Source of the DNA: Caulobacter sp. CCUG 60055 | GTDB lineage: Bacteria; Pseudomonadota; Alphaproteobacteria; Caulobacterales; Caulobacteraceae | Length of the DNA stretch: 64,000 nt | Direction of reading: 5' to 3' | Assembly: GCF_022750545.1 (NCBI RefSeq) | Contig: NZ_PUIC01000002.1 | Coordinates: 124,001-188,000 of the forward strand | Position numbers and translations under genes: made by a program | In this document: positions 32,492 through 42,082 of the stretch, piece by piece | How positions within the stretch are numbered: the stretch's first letter is position 1 | How the letters are laid out: every line of letters starts with the position of its first letter | The notes under the pieces: generated by a model | What the model saw: the letters and a program-made list of their open reading frames with translations, nothing else | The model's database searches: none | Told to the model about the DNA's origin: nothing

Positions 32492-35400
32492 ATGACGACC
32501 ACCTTGAAGACGAGGCTGCGCCTCGTCGCCTCGGCCGCAGCCTGCGCGGCGGCGCTGTTCGGGACCGGCGCGGCCCACGCCGCCGGGCCGGTGCTGGCCC
32601 AGTCGCCGACGCTTGGCCGCACCGAGATCGTGTTCACCTATGGCGGCTATCTCTGGAGCGTGCCGCGCCAGGGCGGCGCGGCGCGCCAGCTCACCGCCGG
32701 CGGAAGCGAGGGGCGCGCCTTCTTCTCGCCCGACGGCCGCTGGATCGCCTATTCCAGCGAGAAGGACGGCAACCGCGACGTCTATGTCATGCCCGCCGGC
32801 GGCGGCGAGGCGCGCCGCCTGACCTGGCATCCGGGCGCCGACGTTCCGGTCGGCTGGACGCCCGACAGCAAGAAGGTGCTGTTCCGCTCGGGCCGCGACT
32901 CCTACGCCACCTTCCACCGCCTCTACACCGTGCCGGTCGAGGGCGGCCCGCAGGCGGTCCTGCCGATGTGGCGGGGCGAGAGCGGCTCCTATTCGCCGGA
33001 CGGCGGCCGGGTCGCCTATGTGCCCAACCTCAAATGGCAGAAGGAATGGAAGCGTTATCGCGGCGGCCAGGCGACGCCGATCTGGCTGGCCGACCTGAAG
33101 AGCCTGCGCGTCGAGAAATTGCCCAGGACGGATTCCAACGACAGCGAGCCGGTCTGGGTCGGCGACACGGTCTACTTCCTGTCCGATCGCGACGGGCCGG
33201 TCACCCTTTACGCCTACGACACCCGGGCCAAGAGCGTGCGCCGGCTGGTCGACAATCCCGACGGCTTCGATTTCAAGAGCCTGTCGGCCGGTCCGGACGC
33301 CCTGGTCTACGAACAGTTCGGCGAGGTGCGGCTGTTCTCGCCCGAGACCGGGACCTCGACCAAGGTCGAGATCGACCTGCCGAAGGACCTGGCGGCGACG
33401 AAGGCGGGCAAGGTCAGGCTGGCCGGCGAGATCATGAGCGCCGGCCTGTCGCCGCACGGCGACGCGGCGGTGTTCGGCGCGCATGGCGATGTGGTGATCG
33501 TCCCGGCCGCTGGCGGCGAGGCGCGCAACCTGACCCGCACCCCCGGCGTGGCCGAGCGCGATCCGGCCTGGTCGCCGGACGGACGGCGCATCGCCTATCT
33601 TTCCGACGAATCCGGCGAATACGCCCTGCACGTCCGCGACGTGGCCGGCGACGCCCCCGCGACCAAGATCGCCCTCGGCGATCCGCCGTCGTTCTTTAGC
33701 GAGCCGATGTGGTCGCCGGACGGCGGCAAGATCCTGCTGCACGACAAGCGCCTGAACCTGTGGTGGGTCGATCTGGCCTCCAAGAAGATGACCCGGATCG
33801 ACACCGCCCTGTTCGACGTGCCGAGCCAGGACTTCGCGCCGGCCTGGTCGCCGGACGGGCGCTTCGTCGCCTACACGGTGATGCTGCCCAGCTACATGCA
33901 CGCCGTCCGCCTCTATTCCCTGGATCAGGGGCGCAGCGTCCAGGTCACCGACGGCATGAGCGACGCCCGCTATCCGGCCTTCGACCGGGCGGGGGACAGG
34001 CTGGTGTTCGCCGCCAGCACCGACCTCGGCCCGGCCTTGAGCTGGCAGGAGATGTCGGCCTTCAACCGGCCGGTGACCCGCAGCCTCTATGCGACGACGC
34101 TGCACGGACCCGGCGGGGCGGTGGACCTGGAGGGCCTCGGCCGGCGGATCGCCGCCCTGCCGACCCAGGCGGGCAACTATGTCGGGCTGAAGACCGGCAA
34201 GGCCGGGACGCTGTTCGTGCAGGAGCTGCCGATCGTCGCGCCGCGCACCGGCGGCCGCGCCGGCGGCCTGACCGTCAGCCGGCTCGACCTCGCCAGCGGC
34301 AAGCTGGAGCCGTTCGCCGACCGCGTCCGCGCCTTCGCCCTGTCGGAGGATGGGGAGAAGGCGCTGCTGCGTCTGGGGCGGGACTGGCTGATCGCGCCGA
34401 CCGGCGCGCCGGCGGCGGCCGGCCAGGGCAAGCTCGACATCGCCAAGGTCGAGATCGACGTCGACCCGCGCGCGGAATGGCGGCAGATGTTCCACGAGGT
34501 CTGGCGCTTCGAGCGCGACTTCTTCTACGAGCCCGGCTTCCACGGCCTGGATCTGGCCGCCGCCGAGCGGCGCTACCGGCCCTTCGTCGAGGCGGTCGGC
34601 GGCCGCGAGGATCTCAACTACCTGTTCCGCGAGATGCTGGGCGAGCTGACGGTCGGCCACATGTTCGTCAGCACCGACGGTCGTCCGGAAATGAACTCTT
34701 TCGGCGTCGGCCTGCTGGGCGCCGACTACGCCGTCGAGGCGGGACGCTATCGGTTCGCGCGGATCTATGACGGCGACGTCTGGGCGCCCGACCTCAAGGC
34801 GCCGCTGGCCGGGCAGGGCGTCAAGGCCGGCGACTACCTGCTGGCGGTCAACGGCAAGCCGCTGACGGCCGACGCCGATCTCTACGCCGCCTTCCAGGAC
34901 ACCGTGATGCGGCCGACCCGCATCCTGGTCGGCCCCGACCCCAAGGGGCGGGGCGCGCGCGAGCTGACCGTGACGCCGACCTTCGACGAGATCGAGCTTC
35001 GCCAGCGCGCCTGGGAGGAGGACAACCGCCACAAGGTCGACGCCCTCAGCGGCGGGCGGCTGGCCTATGTCCACCTGCCCGACACCTCCGACGCCGGCTA
35101 CGCCAACTTCAACCGCTTCTATTTCGCCCAGGTCGGCAAGGCGGGCGCCATTGTCGACGGCCGCTTCAATCTGGGCGGCAGTTTTGCGGACTATGTGATC
35201 GACCATCTGGGCCGGCCGCTGCGCAACTGCGGCGCCACCCGCGAGGGGCGCGACTGGTGCCTGCCCCTGGCCCAGATCTTCGGCCCCAAGACCATGCTGA
35301 TCAACGACCAGGCCGGCTCCGGCGGCGAGGCCATGCCCTGGATGTTCCGCGAGGCGGGGCTGGGGCCGCTGGTCGGCGTGCGCACCTGGGGCGGTCTGAC

Positions 35401-35686
35401 CGCCGGCGGCGCGCCGCAGCTGATGGACGGCGACGGCGTCGCCGCGCCCTCGCACGGCCACTACGGCGCCGGCGGCTGGGAGATCGAGAACCGCGGCCTG
35501 ACGCCGGACATCGAGGTCGAGAACGACCCGGCCTCCATGGCCGCCGGCCACGACCGCCAGCTCGAACGCGCCGTCGAGGCGACGCTGCAGTCCCTGGCCG
35601 CCGCCTCGACCTCGGCCGGTCCGGCGCGGCCGGCCTATCCGACCTATATGCGGCCCTGGGCCGCGACCCAACCGGGAAAACCCTGA
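32492..35686 (+). CDS. Exported tricorn-like protease (S41 core), full length
   Basis: 1064 residues from the ATG at 32492; the frame is open far upstream but that part is antisense-like. A signal peptide ends at AHAAG. Residues 35-620 form TolB/tricorn beta-propellers with many blade motifs (FFSPDGRWIAYSS, AWSPDGRRIAYLSDE). Then come the C1 helical part (EVWRFERDFFYEPG), a PDZ domain (VKAGDYLLAVNGKPL) and the S41-like C2 domain. The likely nucleophile is Ser943 in NDQAGSGGEAMPW, followed by VGVRTWGGLTAGG. Tricorn proteases cut oligopeptides, here probably in the periplasm. Its stop overlaps the start of the amidohydrolase gene. A shortened relative lies at 46310. Confidence 0.92.
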   Translation: MTTTLKTRLRLVASAAACAAALFGTGAAHAAGPVLAQSPTLGRTEIVFTYGGYLWSVPRQGGAARQLTAGGSEGRAFFSPDGRWIAYSSEKDGNRDVYVMPAGGGEARRLTWHPGADVPVGWTPDSKKVLFRSGRDSYATFHRLYTVPVEGGPQAVLPMWRGESGSYSPDGGRVAYVPNLKWQKEWKRYRGGQATPIWLADLKSLRVEKLPRTDSNDSEPVWVGDTVYFLSDRDGPVTLYAYDTRAKSVRRLVDNPDGFDFKSLSAGPDALVYEQFGEVRLFSPETGTSTKVEIDLPKDLAATKAGKVRLAGEIMSAGLSPHGDAAVFGAHGDVVIVPAAGGEARNLTRTPGVAERDPAWSPDGRRIAYLSDESGEYALHVRDVAGDAPATKIALGDPPSFFSEPMWSPDGGKILLHDKRLNLWWVDLASKKMTRIDTALFDVPSQDFAPAWSPDGRFVAYTVMLPSYMHAVRLYSLDQGRSVQVTDGMSDARYPAFDRAGDRLVFAASTDLGPALSWQEMSAFNRPVTRSLYATTLHGPGGAVDLEGLGRRIAALPTQAGNYVGLKTGKAGTLFVQELPIVAPRTGGRAGGLTVSRLDLASGKLEPFADRVRAFALSEDGEKALLRLGRDWLIAPTGAPAAAGQGKLDIAKVEIDVDPRAEWRQMFHEVWRFERDFFYEPGFHGLDLAAAERRYRPFVEAVGGREDLNYLFREMLGELTVGHMFVSTDGRPEMNSFGVGLLGADYAVEAGRYRFARIYDGDVWAPDLKAPLAGQGVKAGDYLLAVNGKPLTADADLYAAFQDTVMRPTRILVGPDPKGRGARELTVTPTFDEIELRQRAWEEDNRHKVDALSGGRLAYVHLPDTSDAGYANFNRFYFAQVGKAGAIVDGRFNLGGSFADYVIDHLGRPLRNCGATREGRDWCLPLAQIFGPKTMLINDQAGSGGEAMPWMFREAGLGPLVGVRTWGGLTAGGAPQLMDGDGVAAPSHGHYGAGGWEIENRGLTPDIEVENDPASMAAGHDRQLERAVEATLQSLAAASTSAGPARPAYPTYMRPWAATQPGKP

Positions 35687-37020
35687 TGCGCCGTCCTCTC
35701 CTCGGCCTGACCGCCGGCTTGGCCGCGCTCGCCTGCGCCTGGAGCGCGGGCGCGGCCCCCGCGCGGGTCGTCTATCGCAACGCCAACCTGATCGACAGCG
35801 TGTCGGGGACGTCGCGGCCGGGCATGTCGATCCTGATCGAGGGCGAGACCATCAAGGCGGTCGCGCCCGACGCGGGCCTGTCGCAGGCCGACCTGGCCGG
35901 GGCGCAGGCCGTCGACCTGCACGGCCAGTACGTCCTGCCCGGCCTGATCGACAGCCACGAGCACCTGCTGGCGCCCAACCGCAGGGCGGGCCAGGCCCTG
36001 CTGCGCCGCGACGTCTACGCCGGCGTCACCGCCATCCGCGACATGGCCGACGACCTGCGGGGCGTCGCCGACCTGGCGCGGGCCAGCCGCGCCGGCGAGA
36101 TCCCCGCGCCGGACATCTACTACGCGGCTCTGATGGGCGGGCCCGGCCTGTTCGCCAATCCGCGCATCGCCTATCTGTCCGAGGGCTGGACGCCTGGAAC
36201 GGCGCCGTGGGCCCAGGCGGTGACGCCCAAGACCGACGTGCGCCTGGCGGTGGCCGTGGCGCGCGGCACCGGGGCGACGGCGGTCAAGCTCTACACCGAC
36301 ATCCCCGCGCCGCTGGTGCGCGCGCTGGCGGCCGAGGCCCATCGCCAGGGCCTGAAGGTCTGGACCCACGCCGCCATCCTGCCGGCCCTGCCGCTCGACG
36401 CGGTGGAGGCGGGGGCCGACAGCCTGTCCCACGTCTGCGACCTGGCCTATCAGGCGGCCGACCGTCCGCCCCGGATCATCTTCGAGCGCACGCCGGTTCC
36501 CTTCGACAAGCTCTCGCACGGCGACGACCCGCAGATCACCGCCGTGTTCGAGGCCATGCGCCGCCGCGGGACGATCCTCGACGCCACCAACCGCACCTAT
36601 GTCGAATCCGACAAGCATCAGCGGCCGGGCCAGGCGCCGATCTGCACCGCCGAGGTGTCGGCGCGGCTGACCGCCCAGGCCTTGCGCCAGGGCGTGGCGG
36701 TCTCGACCGGGACGGACGGGTTCGCCCCGCCCGACGATCTGTTCCCGCCGTTGTACGACGAGCTGGAGTTCCTGGCCGACAAGGTCGGCATGACGCCGGC
36801 CCAAGTGATCCACTCGGCGACGGTGGTCGGCGCACGGGCGACCGGCCAGCCCGAGGCGCTGGGCCAGATCGCGCCCGGCCGTCTGGCCGACCTGATGATC
36901 GTCGAGAAGAACCCGCTGGAGGACATCCGCAACCTGCGCACCGTGACGCTGACGGTGAAGCGGGGACGGGCCTATCCCCGGTCGGAGTTCCAGCCCCTTT
37001 CGGTCGACGAGCTGCGTTGA
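35686..37020 (+). CDS. Exported amidohydrolase (prolidase/imidazolonepropionase-like)
   Basis: 444 residues from the ATG at 35686, overlapping the tricorn-like stop by one base. Signal peptide to about AGAAPA. The amidohydrolase barrel shows VLPGLIDSHEHLL (metal His-x-His), GVTAIRDMAD, LKVWTHAAILPA, SLSHVCDLAYQ (metal His) and the catalytic Asp in VSTGTDGFAPP. A C-terminal small domain (IAPGRLADLMIVEKNPLEDI) closes it. Related exported enzymes hydrolyse Xaa-Pro or other dipeptides or cyclic amides. In this operon, peptide-end hydrolysis is the simplest role. Substrate is not determined. Confidence 0.87.
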   Translation: MRRPLLGLTAGLAALACAWSAGAAPARVVYRNANLIDSVSGTSRPGMSILIEGETIKAVAPDAGLSQADLAGAQAVDLHGQYVLPGLIDSHEHLLAPNRRAGQALLRRDVYAGVTAIRDMADDLRGVADLARASRAGEIPAPDIYYAALMGGPGLFANPRIAYLSEGWTPGTAPWAQAVTPKTDVRLAVAVARGTGATAVKLYTDIPAPLVRALAAEAHRQGLKVWTHAAILPALPLDAVEAGADSLSHVCDLAYQAADRPPRIIFERTPVPFDKLSHGDDPQITAVFEAMRRRGTILDATNRTYVESDKHQRPGQAPICTAEVSARLTAQALRQGVAVSTGTDGFAPPDDLFPPLYDELEFLADKVGMTPAQVIHSATVVGARATGQPEALGQIAPGRLADLMIVEKNPLEDIRNLRTVTLTVKRGRAYPRSEFQPLSVDELR

Positions 37021-37077
37021 AACGCCCCCCGGAGACGCATCTGAGACGCCTCCGGGCCAGGTATTGGGAGAAACAGG

Positions 37078-38529
37078 ATGGACGACCTATCGCGACGCCG
37101 GATGATGGGCCTTGCGGCGGCGGGTCTGGCGGGCGCCTGCGCCGAGCCGGCCCTGGCCGCCGGCGCCGCCCGTGACCGCCAGCCCCTGCCGGGGACGCTG
37201 CGGACGCGGATCGCCGCCCTGCTCAAGCGCAACCAGATGCCGGCGGTGGCCGTCGCGGCGGTGAAGCGCGGCCGGCCGGCGATCGTCGACGCCCTGGGCG
37301 TGGCCTCGCTGCCGTTCGCGGCGCCGGCCACCGAGCGCACCCTGTTCCACTGGGGCTCGGCCTCGAAGCAGCTGACCGCCGCCCTGGTGGTGCGCCTGGC
37401 CCTGGCGGGCAAGGTCGGTCTCGACCAGCCGCTCGGCCGCTATGTCCAGGGTCTGCCCGAACAGTTCGCCGGCCTGCCGATCCACACCCTGCTCAGCCAC
37501 ACCAGCGGGGCGCCGGACTATGCGCTGCTGGGCGGCCAGCCCGACCTGGCGCCGGACCGCCACATCGATCGCGCCACCTTCCTGGCCAAGGCGGGCGGGC
37601 TGCAGCCCGACTTCAAGCCGGGCGAGGCCTGGAGCTATTCCAACACCGGCTATGTGCTGCTGGGCTATCTGGCCGCCGACCTCTACGGCGAGTCCTATCG
37701 CGACGCCGTGACCCGGGAGCTGCTCAAGCCGGCCCGCCTGGCCGAAGGACGGATGGACGACGCGCCCGCCGTGATCGCCGGCCGCGCCGAGCCCTATGAT
37801 CTGGAAGGCGGCGTCCTGCGCCACGCCATGATGATGGACGGCGAGTTCTCGGCCTGGCCGGACGGCGGGGCGCTGATGTCGGCCCGCGACGCCGCACGCT
37901 GGGAGGCGGGGCTGCAATCGAACGCGGTGATCTCGGCCGAGGCCCTGCGGTTGATGACCACCCCGGAGCGCATGGTCACGGGGCGCAGCGCGGCCTACGG
38001 CTTCGGCTGGTTCCTCGACCGGGTCCATGGCCGGGTCGTCCACTATCACGGCGGATCGGTGCCGGGATTCCTGACCTTCTATGTGCGGGTCCCGTCCGAG
38101 GGGATCGGCGTGGTGGCGATGACCAATGTCGGCAGCGACGCCGGGGGGCGCGGCGTGCAGCAGATCGCCCAGGAGCTGGTCGAGCATCTCCTCCCGGGCT
38201 CGACGTGGCTGTCGCTGGCGCCCGTGTCCGACCCCGACCCGGCCCGCACCGCCGAGGCCCGCGCCATGTTGACGCGCGGCAAGGCGCCCCTGGACCCGGC
38301 CCGTTTCGCCTCGGAGATCGCCCCGATCATCGGCCGCCCCGCCGGCCGCCGCGCCGCGCCGCCCAACCTCGCCCGCCTGGGCGCGATGAAGGACTTCCAG
38401 CTGGTCGAGACCTTCGACGAAGGCGGCTGCACGGTGCGCCGCTACCGCGCCGTCTATGACGGCCAGACCGAGCACGTCACGTTCGGCCACGCCCCCGACG
38501 GCCACATCTTCCGCGCGCGGGCGCTGTAG
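37078..38529 (+). CDS. Exported beta-lactamase-fold serine hydrolase
   Basis: 483 residues from the ATG at 37078. The N-terminus (DLSRRRMMGLAAAGLAG) has a twin-arginine-like motif, so Tat export is possible. The SxxK motif is Ser94-Lys97 in GSASKQ, the YxN motif is in WSYSNTGY, and a KTG-like HYHGGSVPGF segment follows. A C-terminal lipocalin-like extension (LVETFDEGGCTVRRYRAVYDG) is common in this family. These serine hydrolases act as D-aminopeptidases, esterases or carboxypeptidases. It is the last gene of block A, 57 bases after the amidohydrolase, and faces the MocR-type gene. Confidence 0.88.
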   Translation: MDDLSRRRMMGLAAAGLAGACAEPALAAGAARDRQPLPGTLRTRIAALLKRNQMPAVAVAAVKRGRPAIVDALGVASLPFAAPATERTLFHWGSASKQLTAALVVRLALAGKVGLDQPLGRYVQGLPEQFAGLPIHTLLSHTSGAPDYALLGGQPDLAPDRHIDRATFLAKAGGLQPDFKPGEAWSYSNTGYVLLGYLAADLYGESYRDAVTRELLKPARLAEGRMDDAPAVIAGRAEPYDLEGGVLRHAMMMDGEFSAWPDGGALMSARDAARWEAGLQSNAVISAEALRLMTTPERMVTGRSAAYGFGWFLDRVHGRVVHYHGGSVPGFLTFYVRVPSEGIGVVAMTNVGSDAGGRGVQQIAQELVEHLLPGSTWLSLAPVSDPDPARTAEARAMLTRGKAPLDPARFASEIAPIIGRPAGRRAAPPNLARLGAMKDFQLVETFDEGGCTVRRYRAVYDGQTEHVTFGHAPDGHIFRARAL

Positions 38530-38550
38530 GGAGGCGTCGGGGACCGGGGC

Positions 38551-39978
38551 TCAGCCCGCGCTTCGCCGCGCCGTCTCGATGGCGCGCCGGAGGGCGGGCA
38601 TGACCCTTGGGTCGCCGCATTGCGCGGCGTTGAAGCGCATGAAGCCGGCGGCGCTCTGCGAGGCGCTGTAGACGTTGCCGGGGGCGAGGACGACGTCGTC
38701 GGCCAGGGCCGCGCGGGCCGCCGTGGCGGAATCGGCGTCGCCGGGCAGGCGGCACCAGAGGTTGAAGCCGCCACGCGGCATGATCCACGGCTCGACGCCG
38801 AGGCCGCGCAGCTTCTCCACCGTCTCGCGCCGCGCCTGGGTCAGCCGGCGACGCAGCGTCTCCATGTGCTTGCGGTAGGCGCCGCCGGCCAGGACGCTGG
38901 CGATCAGTTCGGCGGCGATCGGGCTCGGGCCGCCGAAATTGGCCGCGACCTGGAGGTTGGCGAGCTCCTCGATCCAGTCCGGTCGGGCGGCGACATAGCC
39001 GCAGCGCACCGAGGCCGAGAGCGTCTTCGAGAAGCTGCCGATGCGGATGACGCGATTCAGCCCGTCGAGCGCCGCCAGGCGCGGCGAGGGCTCCGGCTCG
39101 AAATCGGCGAAGATGTCGTCCTCGACGATGGTCAGGTCATGGGCGGCGGCGGCGTTGAGCAGCCGATGGGCGGTCTGCGCCGAGAGCGTCGCGCCCGTGG
39201 GGTTGTGCAGCGCCGAATTGGTCACGTAGAGGCGCGGCCGTTCGGCGGCGAGGACGGCCTCGAAACTGGCGAGGTCCGGTCCGGACGGCGTGTAGGGCGC
39301 GCCGACGATCCTCACCTGATGCGCGCGCAGCAGGGCGCGGAAGTTGAAGTAGCAGGGATCGTCGACCAGCACCGTGTCGCCGGGCCGCAGCAGGAAGCGG
39401 CAGACGAGGTCGATGGCCTGGGTTCCCGAGGCCGTCAGCAGCAGCTGGTCGGGGGACGCCTCGACGCTGTCCTCGGCGAAGCGCGCCAGCAGCAGGCGGC
39501 GAAGCGCCGGCGAGCCGCGCACGCCGCCGTAGTCGGTCAGCAGCGCATCCTCGGCGCGGGCGAGGGCGCGGACGGCACGCCGCAAGGCTTCGGTGGGCAT
39601 CCAGTCGGCCGGCAGCCAGCCGCAGCCGGGCTTCAGCGCCGACGCGCCGGCGTCGAGGGACTGCCGCGAAACCCAGAACGGGTCGACCAGCCGGTCCTGG
39701 GCCGGGCGGTCCTCGGTCAGGGCCAGATGCGGCAGGACCGAGGCCGCCACATAGAAGCCCGAGCCGCGCCTGGCCCGGATCAGCCCCTCGGCCGCCAGCC
39801 GGTCGTAGGCCTCGACCACCGTCGAGGGGGAAACCCCCATCGTGGCGGCGAGGCCGCGGATCGAAGGCAGGCGGTCGCCGGCGATCAGGGCGCGGCTGGC
39901 CACCCTGGCCCGGATCGCCGTCATCACATCGGCGGTGCGGGTTCGCGTGCGGCCGCCCGGCGGTGGCGTCGTGCTCAA
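38551..39978 (-). CDS. MocR-family regulator (GntR HTH plus aminotransferase-like domain)
   Basis: 475 residues from a TTG at 39978; the first in-frame ATG (39924) would cut into the DNA-binding domain, so TTG is preferred. Residues 14-80 are a GntR winged helix (VMTAIRARVASRALIAGDRLP, IRGLAATMGVSPSTVVEAYDRL). Residues 110-470 are a fold-type I PLP domain, with SGTQAIDLVCRFLL, the pyridine-binding VEDDIFADFE and the PLP lysine at about Lys318 in GSFSKTLS. MocR proteins use PLP as effector; they often control a divergent EamA transporter, exactly the arrangement here. Confidence 0.9.
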   Translation of the reverse strand: MSTTPPPGGRTRTRTADVMTAIRARVASRALIAGDRLPSIRGLAATMGVSPSTVVEAYDRLAAEGLIRARRGSGFYVAASVLPHLALTEDRPAQDRLVDPFWVSRQSLDAGASALKPGCGWLPADWMPTEALRRAVRALARAEDALLTDYGGVRGSPALRRLLLARFAEDSVEASPDQLLLTASGTQAIDLVCRFLLRPGDTVLVDDPCYFNFRALLRAHQVRIVGAPYTPSGPDLASFEAVLAAERPRLYVTNSALHNPTGATLSAQTAHRLLNAAAAHDLTIVEDDIFADFEPEPSPRLAALDGLNRVIRIGSFSKTLSASVRCGYVAARPDWIEELANLQVAANFGGPSPIAAELIASVLAGGAYRKHMETLRRRLTQARRETVEKLRGLGVEPWIMPRGGFNLWCRLPGDADSATAARAALADDVVLAPGNVYSASQSAAGFMRFNAAQCGDPRVMPALRRAIETARRSAG

Positions 39979-39995
39979 GGTGTATGCGCATCCTT

Positions 39996-40026
39996 ACCAG
40001 TACAGTTTGGCGATATTGTATGGGTC
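39996..40026. promoter_or_regulatory. Probable MocR operator and divergent promoter
   Basis: ACCAGTACAG (39996-40005) and TGGGTCTGTA (40021-40030) form an imperfect inverted pair in the 105-base gap between the MocR-type and EamA genes. TTTGGC and TATTGTAT between them could serve as promoter boxes. ACCAGTACA-like sites occur in front of MocR-regulated transporter genes, so this is a likely site. The match is by eye only. Confidence 0.4.
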
Positions 40027-40083
40027 TGTAGCTGCCGTGGCCAGCCGGCGCCGCCTATCCTCGCGCCCGGAAAGCGAGGAACG

Positions 40084-40953
40084 ATGAGCGACGTCAAGCA
40101 ATCGGCCGAAGGGTGGGGCGCGGGCCTCCTGGGCGTGGTGATCTTCAGCGGCTCTCTGCCGGCGACGCGCGTCGCCGTGGCGGGGTTCTCGCCGCTGTTC
40201 CTGACCTCGGCGCGGGCGGTGATCGCCGCGGCGCTGGCGGCGGCGTTGCTCGCCCTGTGGCGCCAGGCGCGCCCGGGGCGCGAGGACCTCGCCTCGCTGG
40301 CGGTGGTCGCCGTGGGCGTGGTGATCGGATTTCCGCTGCTAACGGCGCTGGCGTTGCAGCACATCAACTCGGCGCGCTCGATCGTCTTCATCGGTCTATT
40401 GCCCCTGGCCACCGCGATCTTCGGGGTGCTGCGGGGCGGCGAGCGGCCAAGGCCGCTGTTCTGGCTGTGCTCTGGCCTGGGCGGCGCCATCATCGTCGCC
40501 TTCGCCCTGTCCAACGGCGGGGCGGCCTCTCCGGCCGGCGACCTGCTGATGGTGGCCGCCGTCGTCCTGTGCGGGCTCGGCTACGCCGAGGGCGCGAAGC
40601 TCTCGCGCCGGCTCGGCGGCTGGCAGGTCATCTCCTGGGCGCTGGTTCTCGCCGCGCCCCTGATGCTGGCGCTCGCGGCCATGACCCTGCCGTCCTCGTG
40701 GACGGGCGTCGGCGTTCCGGCCTGGCTCGGCCTGATGTACGTCTCGGTGTTCAGCATGCTGGTCGGCTTCGTGTTCTGGTACCGGGGGCTGGCGCTCGGC
40801 GGCATCGCCAGCGTCGGCCAGCTGCAATTGCTCCAGCCGTTCCTTGGCCTGGCGCTGGCCGGCCTGCTGCTGCACGAGCCGGTGGCCTGGACCATGATCG
40901 TGGCGACCGGCCTCGTCGTGCTCTGCGTCGCCCTGGCCCGGCGGTTCGCCTAG
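40084..40953 (+). CDS. EamA/DMT-family transporter
   Basis: 289 residues from the ATG at 40084, with a GAGGAA site upstream. About ten membrane helices in two EamA repeats (IFSGSLPATRVAVAGFSP, then LPLATAIFGVL; VVLCGLGYAEGAKLSR, then YRGLALGGIASVGQLQLLQPFLGLAL). Members export or exchange amino acids and metabolites. Its divergent MocR-type neighbour suggests an amino-acid or vitamin-B6-related substrate. The last four bases overlap the end of the opposite-strand hydrolase. It interrupts the two peptide blocks and seems unrelated to them. Confidence 0.9.
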   Translation: MSDVKQSAEGWGAGLLGVVIFSGSLPATRVAVAGFSPLFLTSARAVIAAALAAALLALWRQARPGREDLASLAVVAVGVVIGFPLLTALALQHINSARSIVFIGLLPLATAIFGVLRGGERPRPLFWLCSGLGGAIIVAFALSNGGAASPAGDLLMVAAVVLCGLGYAEGAKLSRRLGGWQVISWALVLAAPLMLALAAMTLPSSWTGVGVPAWLGLMYVSVFSMLVGFVFWYRGLALGGIASVGQLQLLQPFLGLALAGLLLHEPVAWTMIVATGLVVLCVALARRFA

Positions 40954-41843
40954 GCCGCGCGCCGCGCGGTGCGGTCGACGGCGTCGATGACCGCGGAATA
41001 GAGCGCCGGCGGCAGGTCGTGCCCCATGCCGGGGACCAGCATGAATTCGGCTCCTGGGATCGAGGCCGCCGTGTCCTCGCCGCAGGCCGGCAGGATCAGC
41101 GGATCGTCGGCGCCATGGATGACCAGGGTCGGCGCGGCGACCGCCGCCAGCTTGGCCCGTCGGTCGCCGGCGACGGCGATGGCGGCGAGCTGGCGCCCGA
41201 ACCCGCCGCGATCGTAGCCGCGGCGGAGTTCCTCCAGCACGAGGGCGCGGTGGGCCTCCGGATCGAACGGAAAGCCGGAGCCGGCGATGCGCCGCGCGAA
41301 GGCCAGGCTGTGCTCCAGGAAGCCGGCCTCGTCCTCGAAGGGATCGGGCGCGGGGCGCGTCATCATCGCCATGACCTCCGGCGCGGCCGGCGGAAGGGCG
41401 GGATCGCCCGTGCTGGACATGATGGACGTGAGCGACAGCGTCCGCTCCGGACGCGCGCTGGCGACGACCTGCGCGATCATGCCGCCCATGGAGCGGCCGA
41501 CGAGGTGCGCCCGATCGATCGACAGGGCGTCGAGCAGGCCGACGGCGTCGGCGGCCATGTCCTCCAGGTGGTAGGGGACATCCGGCCGTCCTCCGGCCAT
41601 GAGCGTCGCGGCCAGCGCGGCGAAATCGGGCGTGGGGCGGTCGGCGAAATGGGTCGAGCGGCCGGCGTCGCGGTTGTCGAAGCGGACGACGCGGTAGCCT
41701 CGCGCCGACAGCGCCCGGCAGAACGGGGTCGTCCAGCGGATCATCTGGGTTCCCAGGCCCGCGATCAGCAGGATGGTCTCGTCGCCGTCCTCGCCGAAGC
41801 TGTCATAGGCCAGGTCGACGCCGTGGGCGGTCAGGATGTTCAT
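40950..41843 (-). CDS. Cytoplasmic alpha/beta hydrolase
   Basis: 297 residues with no signal peptide. Typical hydrolase landmarks: LLIAGLGTQM (oxyanion region), RVVRFDNRDAGRS, the nucleophile in LVGRSMGGMIAQ, the acid in IHGADDPLI and the histidine in GMGHDLPP. Such proteins hydrolyse small esters or act as haloperoxidase-like or carboxylesterase enzymes. The substrate cannot be told. It converges on the EamA gene with a four-base overlap. The 239 bases on its other side, before the receptor gene, are AT-rich (with AATATGATCAATATC near 41893) and contain the promoters of both. Confidence 0.82.
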   Translation of the reverse strand: MNILTAHGVDLAYDSFGEDGDETILLIAGLGTQMIRWTTPFCRALSARGYRVVRFDNRDAGRSTHFADRPTPDFAALAATLMAGGRPDVPYHLEDMAADAVGLLDALSIDRAHLVGRSMGGMIAQVVASARPERTLSLTSIMSSTGDPALPPAAPEVMAMMTRPAPDPFEDEAGFLEHSLAFARRIAGSGFPFDPEAHRALVLEELRRGYDRGGFGRQLAAIAVAGDRRAKLAAVAAPTLVIHGADDPLILPACGEDTAASIPGAEFMLVPGMGHDLPPALYSAVIDAVDRTARRAA

Positions 41844-42082
41844 GGTCGTTCCGTTGGTCCGGCTGATAGGGGCGAATTAACACCCGGATCAAATATGATC
41901 AATATCAGCCGGGTAATATAGGCTTTCGCACCCGCCCAGGTTTAGCTGCGGCGGCGGCCGGTCCCGAAACGCGGCGGCGCAGGCCCGATTGATCCGATGT
42001 GTCAGAAATTTGTCGATCCGGGGGTAGGGCGAAACGCACCTCAAGACGTCCAAGCATGCACAAACGATAAAGGGAGAGGGGC

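Noticed and set aside
32384-35671. A 1095-codon minus-strand frame
   Set aside because: A mirror frame of the tricorn-like protease gene without any domain pattern or ribosome binding site.
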